64,000 nt of DNA from Acinetobacter junii CIP 64.5 (GTDB taxonomy: Bacteria; Pseudomonadota; Gammaproteobacteria; Pseudomonadales; Moraxellaceae), in NCBI RefSeq assembly GCF_000368765.1, contig NZ_KB849655.1:1466127-1530126 (forward strand), in the 5' to 3' direction. The position numbers and the translations under genes were made by a program. How positions within the stretch are numbered: the first letter of the stretch is position 1; every line of letters begins with the position of its first letter. A model generated the notes under the pieces. The model saw only the letters and a program-made list of their open reading frames with translations, did not search any database and was not told where the DNA came from. Below, one piece after another: positions 19,446 to 28,025 of this stretch.

Positions 19446-20198
19446 TTGTATAAAACTGAGTTTTTAACACTGCTGCTGTGTGCATTAGCAGCATTACTAC
19501 ATGGTCTGAGTGGTTTCGGATTTCCGATGATCAGTACAGCAGCATTGTCTCTGTTTTACCCTCTACAGACTGCCATCGCGATGGTACTTATTCCATGTAT
19601 TATCATGAATCTAAGTGTGTTAGGGACGCATGAAAAAGCCTCGATCTCCCTATTATATTATGTAAAAAATTACTGGAGTCTTATCGGCAGTAGCCTGATT
19701 GGAAGTCTGTTTGGCGTCATGCTACTGCTTTATATTGATGAAAGTTATCTCAAGCTGTTGTTAGGGATGGTCATTTGGCTCTATGTATTAGATCAATTTA
19801 GATCGGAACCTTTGCACCTAGATCGCTCAATTAAAAACATGCTCATATTTGGGTTGCTTGCAGGTGTGATTGGAGGCGCAACCAATGCGATGGCTCCATT
19901 TTTGATGATGTATTTGTTAAGTACACAGCACAGTAAAAATGACATCGTGATGATTACCAACATTAGCTTTCTTGCCAGCAAATTAATCCAGTTCTCGATA
20001 CTCTACCCAACGCTTTTGACCTTTGATCAGGCACAGATATATCTATTGTGTGCAATTACGTTTTTTTCATTATTTTTTATTTATCTTGGTTCTAAGATCA
20101 GAATTCATATTTCCCAACAAAAATTCAAACGCCTTATTTTAGTCATTTTGACTGTACTCGGTACCAATGCACTGTGGCAGGGAATCAACATGATTTAA
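19446..20198 (+). CDS. TSUP-family (TauE/SafE) membrane transporter
   Basis: The 250-residue protein has about eight hydrophobic segments arranged as two similar halves, with HGLSGFGFPMIS at the start and GGATNAMAPFLMMYLLS at the start of the second half, the family's repeated motif. TSUP members export sulfite, sulfonates or related organic anions; the substrate cannot be told here. The start is TTG at 19446 with GAGAA upstream, and no ATG fits the N-terminus. A second TSUP gene is at 52763-53533. Confidence 0.85.
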   Translation: MYKTEFLTLLLCALAALLHGLSGFGFPMISTAALSLFYPLQTAIAMVLIPCIIMNLSVLGTHEKASISLLYYVKNYWSLIGSSLIGSLFGVMLLLYIDESYLKLLLGMVIWLYVLDQFRSEPLHLDRSIKNMLIFGLLAGVIGGATNAMAPFLMMYLLSTQHSKNDIVMITNISFLASKLIQFSILYPTLLTFDQAQIYLLCAITFFSLFFIYLGSKIRIHISQQKFKRLILVILTVLGTNALWQGINMI

Positions 20199-20311
20199 AA
20201 AGATTTTACATAGATGGCAGAACTTAATATTTACTTCTAGTTCTTTGAGACTTTATGGTTATTCAGTTGTATACGCTATCGCAACTAGAACAACTCAAAT
20301 AAGGATATTTT

Positions 20312-21727
20312 ATGAATGTTCCTCACCTCGAAACACCCACCAATGCCATGCCCAAAGGCTTAATCCGTGGCTGGGTGATTATTGCAATTGCAGCACTGCT
20401 GTCTTTCGGTTTATATGAAATTTTGCCTTATGACCAAAATGCCAATAAAGGTCTAAGTCTGTTGTTATTTATCGGTATTTTGTGGCTGACTGAAGCTATT
20501 CACATCACCATCACGGCATTGCTAGTCCCTGTGCTCGCGGTTCTCGTCGGTATGCCGAGTGTGGGAGGAGATGGTGAGATTGAAGCAATTTCTACCACTA
20601 AAGCACTGAGTACTTTTGCTGATCCAACGATTTTTCTATTTTTTGGTGGTTTTGCCTTGGCAACTGCATTGCATGTGCAAAAACTTGATCGAAAAATTGC
20701 CATGTGGATTATTGCAATGTCTAGAGGGCATCTGGGAGTAGCTGTTTTAGCCATCTGTTTGGTCACAGCCGTTTTGTCGATGTGGATTTCAAATACTGCT
20801 ACCGCGGCTATGATGCTTCCACTTGCATTGGGTTTGCTTTCACATTTTGATGCGCAAAAAGAACGTAAAACTTTCGTATTCATTCTCTTAGGTATTGCTT
20901 ATTCAGCAAGTATTGGCGGCTTAGGTACTTTAGTTGGCTCACCACCCAATGCGATTGCAGCGAAAGCATTAGGCTATGATTTTGCAGACTGGATGAAAGT
21001 CGGTTTGCCTATGATGCTCATCATTTTCCCTGCGATGTTATTTAGTTTGTATATCGTGCTCAGACCTAAACTTAATCATCGTGTGGAATTCAGAACAGAA
21101 ACTATCCCTTGGAACCGTGATCGTATTCTAACCATGTTAGTTTTCGCTATCACTGCATTGGCATGGATTTTTGGTAAAAGCGTCAGCGAACAGTTTGGAA
21201 TTACTCAACCTGATACATGGATTGCAGTACTCGCAGCCTGTATGGTCGTGATCTTAGGAATCGCCACTTGGAAAGATATTGCAGACAATACGGACTGGGG
21301 CGTATTAATGCTATTTGGTGGTGGCTTAACTTTAAGTGCCGTTTTAAAAGACTCTGGTTCTTCTTTGGTACTTGGGCAAACTCTGGCAAATGCATTTGGT
21401 GATGCCTCACCATTCCTAGTCATCGTGATTGTAGCTGCATTTATTATTTTCTTAACTGAATTTACCAGTAATACAGCCTCAGCTGCTCTGCTGGTTGCAG
21501 TATTTGCAGCAATCGCTGATCAAATGGGAATTCCAAAAGAAATTCTTGTGGTTGTCATCGGAATCGGGGCTTCATGTGCGTTTATGCTCCCTGTCGCAAC
21601 ACCACCGAATGCGATTGTATTTGGTACAGGGCATATTCAACAAAGTGAAATGATGCGAATTGGCTTTATCCTCAATATTTTATGTATCGCACTGGTTTCA
21701 ATATTTGTTTACTGGTTTTTCCTCTAA
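20312..21727 (+). CDS. SLC13/DASS-family anion symporter
   Basis: The 471-residue membrane protein contains the two SNT signatures of the divalent anion:sodium symporter family, ISNTATAAMMLPLALGL and TSNTASAALLVAVFAA, plus the terminal MLPVATPPNAIVFG motif. It probably imports C4-dicarboxylates or related anions with sodium. AAGGA sits just before the ATG. The gene follows the TSUP transporter by 113 bases but seems independently terminated. Confidence 0.9.
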   Translation: MNVPHLETPTNAMPKGLIRGWVIIAIAALLSFGLYEILPYDQNANKGLSLLLFIGILWLTEAIHITITALLVPVLAVLVGMPSVGGDGEIEAISTTKALSTFADPTIFLFFGGFALATALHVQKLDRKIAMWIIAMSRGHLGVAVLAICLVTAVLSMWISNTATAAMMLPLALGLLSHFDAQKERKTFVFILLGIAYSASIGGLGTLVGSPPNAIAAKALGYDFADWMKVGLPMMLIIFPAMLFSLYIVLRPKLNHRVEFRTETIPWNRDRILTMLVFAITALAWIFGKSVSEQFGITQPDTWIAVLAACMVVILGIATWKDIADNTDWGVLMLFGGGLTLSAVLKDSGSSLVLGQTLANAFGDASPFLVIVIVAAFIIFLTEFTSNTASAALLVAVFAAIADQMGIPKEILVVVIGIGASCAFMLPVATPPNAIVFGTGHIQQSEMMRIGFILNILCIALVSIFVYWFFL

Positions 21728-21731
21728 ATAT

Positions 21732-21756
21732 AAAAAAGCGCTTCGGCGCTTTTTTT
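21732..21756. terminator. Bidirectional terminator with TTCG tetraloop
   Basis: AAAAAAGCGC (21732-21741), TTCG loop, then GCGCTTTTTT. It serves the transporter and the convergent DNA-metabolism gene. Confidence 0.93.
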
Positions 21757-21779
21757 ATCGCTTTAAATAAGAGAGAAGA

Positions 21780-22574
21780 TCAAACGTATTTTTCATTCAA
21801 ATAACGCCAATAGCGTTTAGGCAAATATTGCACATGCAATTTCACATTCTGACGCTCTTTAATATTGATACTATTGAAATAATCTTTCCAAAGCTGATCA
21901 TATAATTCTTCTTGTTCATCTAATTCTAATTGAAAGTTTTGACTGGCCCCATTTTCAATATTACGGTCAATCTGATGAGCATCTAAAGACACCTCATGAA
22001 TCTCGTGTAAGTCATAATACAATCCATATTTGCGTTGTTCGTCATAAATCAACCAACGTTGATCTTGATAACGACGCTTAAAATGCGGCTGTATCAAAGG
22101 TAATACATTAAAATCAGGTCGAACTAAACTTAAAAATAAACCATCTGTGGTTTTCTTAAACCGCACAAAAGCTTCCATACGATGCTTTTCTCGCCCGACC
22201 TTTTTCGTCCATTGCGATATCGCTAAAACACTAGGATGCGAATAATTCTTCTCAACTGAATGTTGATGTCGAAAGACATAGATACAGTAATTAAATAAAT
22301 GCTGATAGGCATCCAAAGATTCAGATAAATAGGCAAAATAAAATTGTCTCAAAGATGAATGCGACAATTTCTGCTTTAAGGCTGACCAAACACGTGCTGC
22401 ATGTTGCTCGTGATTTGGAATTTCAACTACCGTGGCAAATAAACCATGCTGTGCGCCTTGGTTTAAACACAATTGCACGTGGAATTCTTTAAATTGAAAA
22501 GCACGAAATACGCAGTTGAGTAAACCGACCATAGAGCCATCAAAATAGTAATAAACCACACCATCACTGAGCAT
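21780..22574 (-). CDS. TIGR03915-type putative DNA metabolism protein
   Basis: The 264-residue protein starts VVYYYFDGSMVGLLNCVFRAF, the typical beginning of the family that accompanies a radical SAM partner and in many bacteria is fused to a uracil-DNA-glycosylase-like domain. In this window there is no such fused domain. Conserved late segments include FVRFKKTTDGLFLSLVRP and ERQNVKLHVQYLPKRYWRYL. The molecular activity is unknown and a DNA repair or modification role is inferred from the family's fusions. It starts two bases after the partner's stop with AGGA upstream, so the two are co-translated. Confidence 0.88.
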   Translation of the reverse strand: MLSDGVVYYYFDGSMVGLLNCVFRAFQFKEFHVQLCLNQGAQHGLFATVVEIPNHEQHAARVWSALKQKLSHSSLRQFYFAYLSESLDAYQHLFNYCIYVFRHQHSVEKNYSHPSVLAISQWTKKVGREKHRMEAFVRFKKTTDGLFLSLVRPDFNVLPLIQPHFKRRYQDQRWLIYDEQRKYGLYYDLHEIHEVSLDAHQIDRNIENGASQNFQLELDEQEELYDQLWKDYFNSINIKERQNVKLHVQYLPKRYWRYLNEKYV

Positions 22575-22576
22575 GT

Positions 22577-23839
22577 TTAGAATCCTAAACTCAACTGAGG
22601 TGACAGTTGTTTGACGTACTTGGATGAACCCTGCGTTAATATTTGCTGACGAATATCAGTCGTAGAAAGTTCCTTTTGAAACCTTGGACTGTCTTCACAA
22701 CGAATAAAAAACTGGGCACGTGAATATGCCACACCGAGTTGTTTCAATAAATCAGTATGTATCTTGCCAAAACGACGCGCTTGCACGATTTTCTTAGCTG
22801 ACTTCACTCCGATGCCTGGTACACGAAGGATCATGCGATAGTCAGCACGATTTAAATCCACTGGAAACTGCTCAGGATGACGCAACGCCCAACTCAGTTT
22901 GGGGTCTACATCTAAATCAAGATGTGGGTATTTTTCATTGACGATTTCATTGACTTCAAAACCATAAAAACGCATCAACCAATCACTTTGATAAAGACGA
23001 TTTTCACGCAACAAAGGTGGTGCTGAACCGACAGCAGGAAGATAATTATTTTCTGTGTTGATTGGAATATAACCTGAGAAATACACCCGTTTCAGTTTAA
23101 ACTCCTTGTAATGTCGATCTGCCATTACCAACACATCTTGATCGGTTTCTTGATGCGCACCAACCACCATTTGCGTGGTCTGCCCTGCGGGTACATATTT
23201 TGGAACATGCTTAATAATTTGACGTTCATCTTTGAGTTGAATTAGTCGATCACGCACTAAGCCTAAGTCTTTTTGTACTTCTTGATGGGATTTTTCAGGA
23301 GCAAACGCTTTTAATCCGATCTCAGTTGGCATTTCTAAATTGATGCTCATACGGTCAGCATAAAGTCCTGCTTCATGAATCAGCTCAGGCGATGCTCCAG
23401 GAATAGTTTTGAGATGAATATAGCCATTAAAATTTTCCTCTAGACGTAGTTTTTTCACCACTTGAAGCATCCGCTCCATCGTATAGTCTGCGGATTTAAA
23501 AATACCTGAGCTAAGGAATAATCCCTCTATATAATTACGACGATAAAAATTAATGGTCAGATCAACCACTTCTTGTACGGTAAATGCAGCACGTTTGACA
23601 TCATTAGAACGGCGTGACACACAATAAGCACAATCAAAAATACAGACATTACTGAACAAGATTTTCAGCAATGAAACACAGCGCCCATCTTCGGTATAGC
23701 TATGGCAAATCCCTGCCCGACTGGCATCACCTAAACCTTTGTCTTTATTTTTACGGTCACTACCACTAGAGGAACAGGACACATCATATTTAGCTGCGTC
23801 CGCAAGAATTTGTAATTTTTCACGAATGCGATCAGACAT
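22577..23839 (-). CDS. Radical SAM protein of the TIGR03916-type DNA repair/modification family
   Basis: The 420-residue protein has the 4Fe-4S cluster motif CIFDCAYC (CX3CX2C) near residue 70 and a C-terminal helix-hairpin-helix DNA-binding motif LRVPGIGVKSAKKIVQARR near residue 330. The combination gives a radical SAM enzyme that likely acts on DNA, and the family is otherwise uncharacterised. I start at MSDRIREKL because GAGGTG lies 7 bases upstream; the ORF extends three codons further. It forms an operon with the following gene. Confidence 0.9.
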   Translation of the reverse strand: MSDRIREKLQILADAAKYDVSCSSSGSDRKNKDKGLGDASRAGICHSYTEDGRCVSLLKILFSNVCIFDCAYCVSRRSNDVKRAAFTVQEVVDLTINFYRRNYIEGLFLSSGIFKSADYTMERMLQVVKKLRLEENFNGYIHLKTIPGASPELIHEAGLYADRMSINLEMPTEIGLKAFAPEKSHQEVQKDLGLVRDRLIQLKDERQIIKHVPKYVPAGQTTQMVVGAHQETDQDVLVMADRHYKEFKLKRVYFSGYIPINTENNYLPAVGSAPPLLRENRLYQSDWLMRFYGFEVNEIVNEKYPHLDLDVDPKLSWALRHPEQFPVDLNRADYRMILRVPGIGVKSAKKIVQARRFGKIHTDLLKQLGVAYSRAQFFIRCEDSPRFQKELSTTDIRQQILTQGSSKYVKQLSPQLSLGF

Positions 23840-24140
23840 AGCAAACACCTCAGTGACAACATCATTTCAAAGCTAACATTTCATGATTTGAAAATTAAGA
23901 TTGGTAAAGATGTTATGCGTCATGAGGTGACGTTTATGTGAATGGTCTTCCATTCAGAACTTTGCCAACTGGGAAAATATGTCGGCTATTGGGTCCGTTT
24001 TGAATTAACTCGAAAATTAAACAAAAGCGTTTAAATAATTTATTATCAGAACTTGTCGCTGAAACGCTTGAATCCTTTGCACTGCACCCGAAAATCCTTA
24101 TACTTAACCACAATTTTTGTTTGATTCCAGTGGATGCACC
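23840..24140 (+). promoter_or_regulatory. glyQ: glyQS promoter region
   Basis: TTGCAC (24077-24082), a 16-base spacer and TATACT (24099-24104) form a good sigma-70-type promoter, starting RNA near 24111 and leaving a 30-base leader. The remaining 230 bases hold no supported gene. There is no T-box-like structure, as expected outside Gram-positives. Confidence 0.55.
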
Positions 24141-25130
24141 ATGAGTCGTGCTATATCGCATATTGATACATTTCAGGGCTTAATTCTTGCCCTACAAAAC
24201 TATTGGGCGGAGCAAGGCTGCGTCGTATTACAACCATATGATATGGAAATGGGTGCAGGGACATTCCACACTGCAACTTTCTTACGCGCATTAGGTCCAG
24301 AAACTTGGAACGCGGCTTATGTTCAACCTTCACGCCGCCCGAAAGATGGTCGTTATGGTGAGAACCCAAACCGCTTACAACACTATTATCAGTTCCAAGT
24401 GGTACTTAAGCCAAACCCAGACAATATCCAACAGCTTTATCTTGATTCGTTAAAAGCGATCGGCATCGATACACTGACCCACGATATTCGCTTCGTAGAA
24501 GACAACTGGGAATCTCCAACACTAGGCGCTTGGGGCTTAGGTTGGGAAGTTTGGTTAAATGGTATGGAAGTGACTCAGTTCACTTACTTCCAGCAAGTCG
24601 GTGGTGTTGAATGCTACCCTGTTACTGGTGAAATCACATACGGTTTAGAACGTCTTGCAATGTACCTTCAAGGTGTAGACTCAGTTTACGATCTTGTTTG
24701 GACCAAAGGTCAATTCGGTACAGTCACTTACGGTGATGTATTCCATCAAAATGAAGTGGAACAATCGACCTATAACTTCGAATATGCGCCAGTCGATAAA
24801 TTATTTGAATTATTCGATTTCTATGAAGCTGAAGCAGCTCGTTTAATGGATGCTGAACTTCCACTTCCTGCTTATGAGCAAGTGATTAAAGCATCGCATA
24901 GCTTTAACTTATTAGATGCGCGTGGTGCGATTTCCGTGACTGAGCGTCAACGTTATATTTTACGTGTTCGTACCTTAGCGCGTTCAATCGCTCAAAGTTA
25001 TGTGGCTGCGCGCGCGAAACTCGGTTTCCCAATGGCAGAACCACATTTACGTGATGAAGTATTAGCACAGTTAAAAGCACAAGTTGAAGCAGAAGCAGCC
25101 CAAGCTGAAAAAGCGAAGGAGAATAAATAA
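24141..25130 (+). CDS. glyQ: Glycyl-tRNA synthetase alpha chain
   Basis: The 329-residue catalytic subunit of the heterotetrameric bacterial glycyl-tRNA synthetase charges tRNA-Gly. Class II features include [32 protein letters not shown] and [29 protein letters not shown]. The start at MSRAISH (24141) agrees with the promoter and family length, so the ATG eight codons earlier is not used. It ends in a Lys/Glu/Ala-rich tail. The stop overlaps the glyS start by one base. Confidence 0.97.
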   Translation: MSRAISHIDTFQGLILALQNYWAEQGCVVLQPYDMEMGAGTFHTATFLRALGPETWNAAYVQPSRRPKDGRYGENPNRLQHYYQFQVVLKPNPDNIQQLYLDSLKAIGIDTLTHDIRFVEDNWESPTLGAWGLGWEVWLNGMEVTQFTYFQQVGGVECYPVTGEITYGLERLAMYLQGVDSVYDLVWTKGQFGTVTYGDVFHQNEVEQSTYNFEYAPVDKLFELFDFYEAEAARLMDAELPLPAYEQVIKASHSFNLLDARGAISVTERQRYILRVRTLARSIAQSYVAARAKLGFPMAEPHLRDEVLAQLKAQVEAEAAQAEKAKENK

Positions 25131-27199
25131 TGACAAAGCATACTGTTTTATTCGAACTTGGCTGTGAAGAACTTCCACCAAAAAGCTTAAAAACTTTACG
25201 TGATGCCTTAAAAGCTGAAACGGAAAAAGGCTTAAAAGATGCAGGCTTAAATTTTGCTGCGATCGAAGCTTATGCTGCACCACGTCGTTTAGCGCTCAAA
25301 ATTGTTGATATTGATGCTGCTCAAGCAGACACACAAAAACGTTTTGACGGCCCTGCTGTTCAAGCCGCTTATGATGCAGAAGGCAAACCAACTAAAGCAC
25401 TTGAAGGCTTTATGCGTGGTCAAGGCATCACGGTTGATCAGCTTTCGACGTTCCAAGCAGGCAAAGTTGAAAAAGTTTGCTTTTTGAAAGATGTGAAAGG
25501 TCAAAGCCTTGATGCTTTACTGCCACAAATTTTACAAACTGCATTAGACAACTTACCAATCGCAAAACGTATGCGTTCTGCTGCAAGTCGTACTGAATTC
25601 GTGCGTCCAGTAAAATGGGTGGTATTGCTGAAAGATGATCAAGTGGTTGAAGCAACCATTCAAGATCATAAAGCAGGTAATGTGACTTATGGTCACCGTT
25701 TCCATGCACCTGAAGCCGTGACTTTGGCGCATGCAAATGACTACCTTGCTGCTTTAGAAAAAGCTTACGTTGTTGCGAACTTTGAAAAGCGTCAAGCAAC
25801 CATTCAAGATCAAGTGAAAAAGTTAGCTGATGAAGTTAATGCAACTGCGATTGTCCCAGCAGACTTACTTGATGAAGTCACCAGCTTGGTTGAATGGCCT
25901 GTTGCATTACGTGCAACTTTTGAAGAGCGTTATTTAGCTGTTCCTCAAGAAGCATTGATTACAACCATGCAGGACAACCAAAAGTATTTCTGTTTGATCA
26001 ATGCTGAAGGTAAATTACAGCCTTACTTCATTACTATTTCAAATATTGAGTCGAAAGATCCGATTCAAATTATTGAAGGCAATGAAAAAGTTGTACGCCC
26101 TCGTTTGTCGGATGCAGAATTCTTCTTCCTACAAGATCAAAAGCAACCGCTTGCATCTCGTAAAGAAAAACTCGCAAATATGGTATTCCAAGCACAATTG
26201 GGTACGCTTTGGAATAAATCAGAACGTATTGCTAAATTAGCTGTAGCATTGTCACCAATTACAGGTGCAAATGCAGCCGATGCTGAAAAAGCAGCTTTAC
26301 TGGCTAAATGTGATTTGACCTCTGAACTTGTGGGCGAATTCCCTGAACTTCAAGGGATTGCAGGAACTTATTATGCTCGCCTTGAGGGTGAGAATCATGA
26401 AGTTGCTGAAGCTTTAGGTGAGCAATACTTACCTAAGTTTGCGGGTGACGTATTACCACAAACCAAGACAGGCACAACGATTGCGCTTGCAGATCGTTTA
26501 GATACGCTGGTTGGTATTTTTGGTATTGGTCAAGCGCCAACAGGTTCTAAAGACCCATTTGCATTACGTCGTTCTGCAATCGGTATCTTACGTTTGATCA
26601 TTGAAAATGAACTTGATGTGACGATTGAAGAACTGGTTAATTTTGCGCTTCAAGGTTATGGCGATATAGTTAAAGATCATGACAAGACACGTGCGGATGC
26701 CGTTGCATTCCTTGAAGGTCGTTACCGTGCCAAATATGAAGACCAAGGCGTTGCAGTTGATGTGATTCAAGCGGTTCAAGCACTTGCTCCAAAATCTCCT
26801 CTTGATTTTGACAAGCGTGTGACTGCGGTGAATCACTTCCGTACATTGCCAGAAGCGGCTGCATTGGCTGCGGCAAATAAACGTGTTGCCAATATTCTTG
26901 CAAAAGAAGCAACACCTGAAGGAAGCGTCGTTGAAGCGAACTTGGTTGAAGCTGCTGAGAAAGCACTTTTTGCAGAGTTATCAGCTTTAACACCAGTAGT
27001 TCAGCCTTTACTTGCTGCGCGTAATTATACCGAAGCATTGTCTAAGCTTGCTGCGCTTCGTGCGCCAATTGATGCCTTCTTTGAAGGCGTGATGGTCATG
27101 GCTGATGATGCAGAGTTGAAAGCAAACCGTTTACGTTTATTGGCTCAGTTACGTAACTTGTTTACTGCTGTGGCTGATGTGAGTGTGTTGCAGGGTTGA
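25130..27199 (+). CDS. glyS: Glycyl-tRNA synthetase beta chain
   Basis: The 689-residue beta subunit binds tRNA and supports the alpha subunit. It starts [20 protein letters not shown], a family signature, has the HD-like central region, and ends in a DALR-type anticodon-binding domain ([22 protein letters not shown]). The TAATG overlap with glyQ gives translational coupling. Full length. It is followed by a terminator and then the A+T-rich RT cassette. Confidence 0.97.
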   Translation: MTKHTVLFELGCEELPPKSLKTLRDALKAETEKGLKDAGLNFAAIEAYAAPRRLALKIVDIDAAQADTQKRFDGPAVQAAYDAEGKPTKALEGFMRGQGITVDQLSTFQAGKVEKVCFLKDVKGQSLDALLPQILQTALDNLPIAKRMRSAASRTEFVRPVKWVVLLKDDQVVEATIQDHKAGNVTYGHRFHAPEAVTLAHANDYLAALEKAYVVANFEKRQATIQDQVKKLADEVNATAIVPADLLDEVTSLVEWPVALRATFEERYLAVPQEALITTMQDNQKYFCLINAEGKLQPYFITISNIESKDPIQIIEGNEKVVRPRLSDAEFFFLQDQKQPLASRKEKLANMVFQAQLGTLWNKSERIAKLAVALSPITGANAADAEKAALLAKCDLTSELVGEFPELQGIAGTYYARLEGENHEVAEALGEQYLPKFAGDVLPQTKTGTTIALADRLDTLVGIFGIGQAPTGSKDPFALRRSAIGILRLIIENELDVTIEELVNFALQGYGDIVKDHDKTRADAVAFLEGRYRAKYEDQGVAVDVIQAVQALAPKSPLDFDKRVTAVNHFRTLPEAAALAAANKRVANILAKEATPEGSVVEANLVEAAEKALFAELSALTPVVQPLLAARNYTEALSKLAALRAPIDAFFEGVMVMADDAELKANRLRLLAQLRNLFTAVADVSVLQG

Positions 27200-27226
27200 T
27201 TATCTAGCTTCTTTAAATATCTTATT

Positions 27227-27251
27227 AACCCTGCTTTTAATTAGCAGGGTT
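27227..27251 (+). terminator. glyQS terminator
   Basis: AACCCTGCT (27227-27235) pairs with AGCAGGGTT (27243-27251), followed by TTCTTAT. It separates glyQS from the downstream cassette. Confidence 0.85.
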
Positions 27252-27319
27252 TTCTTATATGATCATCAAGCATTTTGGCCATATATCTTTTGATATCATC
27301 TGTATGCAAATATAGGTGC

Positions 27320-27390
27320 TACTGATTTAGAGTAGCTTTTCGCTACTAGGCTTTTGCCTGATCCTTCAAATAAGGATAATACTCTGTTAC
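27320..27390 (+). ncRNA. Candidate structured RNA upstream of the SLATT-RT operon
   Basis: Three adjacent perfect small hairpins lie within 50 bases: AGTAGC/GCTACT (27331-27336, 27342-27347), AGGC/GCCT (27348-27351, 27356-27359) and ATCCTT/AAGGAT (27361-27366, 27372-27377). An alternative outer pairing AGAGTA/TACTCT (27329-27334, 27380-27385) would close them into one three-way fold by opening part of the first hairpin. A weak promoter (TTGATA 27290, TATAGG 27311, 15-base spacer) would start RNA close to the first hairpin. RTs of anti-phage systems often use a cognate ncRNA beside the gene. Function is inferred. Confidence 0.4.
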
Positions 27391-27440
27391 TTTTTGATGG
27401 CCTAAATGCACCATATATAATAAAATCAAGGCAAAATAGC

Positions 27441-28025
27441 ATGCAAATCAACGATAAAATTTGGTGGACAAAAAAATCTAAAATATTTCACGAGAAAAGA
27501 TTATTAGCTTATAACTTTCATTCACAATTATTACTAATCTGGTATTCATTATTTACAGTAGCAGCATCAACCTTAAATGCAAAATCATTATATCTACTAG
27601 GAATAAAACAAAATCAGCTCGACCCCAATATTCTTATAATATTCTCTGTTTTAACTCTTACTATGTCCTGCTTTGTTTCATCATTAAATTTCAAGGCCAG
27701 ATCTCTTAGCATAAAGCAATGTTATGAAAATTTAGCTTTACTAGAACCTAAAAATGACATAGCAACTAATGAAAAATACCAAAAACTATTAGATAGTTGT
27801 GAAAACCATGAAGATATTGATTATATTTCTGCAAAAGTAGAGATATACTATTCAACCCCAGAAGAAGATAGAGTAAATATAAATCCAAAACCAACATATT
27901 TTGAAAAATTTAAATATGCTTATAGAAAAATAACTAATATTATAATTTTAGTTATTCTTTATATGCTACCAATTTGCACAATTATATTTACAGAATATAA
28001 TTGGCAGCAACAGCAACATGTCTAA
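27441..28025 (+). CDS. SLATT-domain membrane protein, putative effector
   Basis: The 194-residue product has two adjacent hydrophobic helices (about residues 27-46 and 64-83), a cytoplasmic segment of about 80 mainly polar residues, and a third helix (about 166-184). This matches SLATT-type (SMODS and SLOG-associating) membrane domains thought to form pores or disrupt membranes in conflict systems. The N-terminal WWTKKSKIFHEKRLLAYNF resembles the basic start of those domains. I use ATG 27441, which has AAGG upstream; the frame is open back to a TTG at 27354 that overlaps the hairpins. The stop lies 8 bases inside the RT gene. Base composition is much more A+T rich than the flanking genes. Confidence 0.72.
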   Translation: MQINDKIWWTKKSKIFHEKRLLAYNFHSQLLLIWYSLFTVAASTLNAKSLYLLGIKQNQLDPNILIIFSVLTLTMSCFVSSLNFKARSLSIKQCYENLALLEPKNDIATNEKYQKLLDSCENHEDIDYISAKVEIYYSTPEEDRVNINPKPTYFEKFKYAYRKITNIIILVILYMLPICTIIFTEYNWQQQQHV

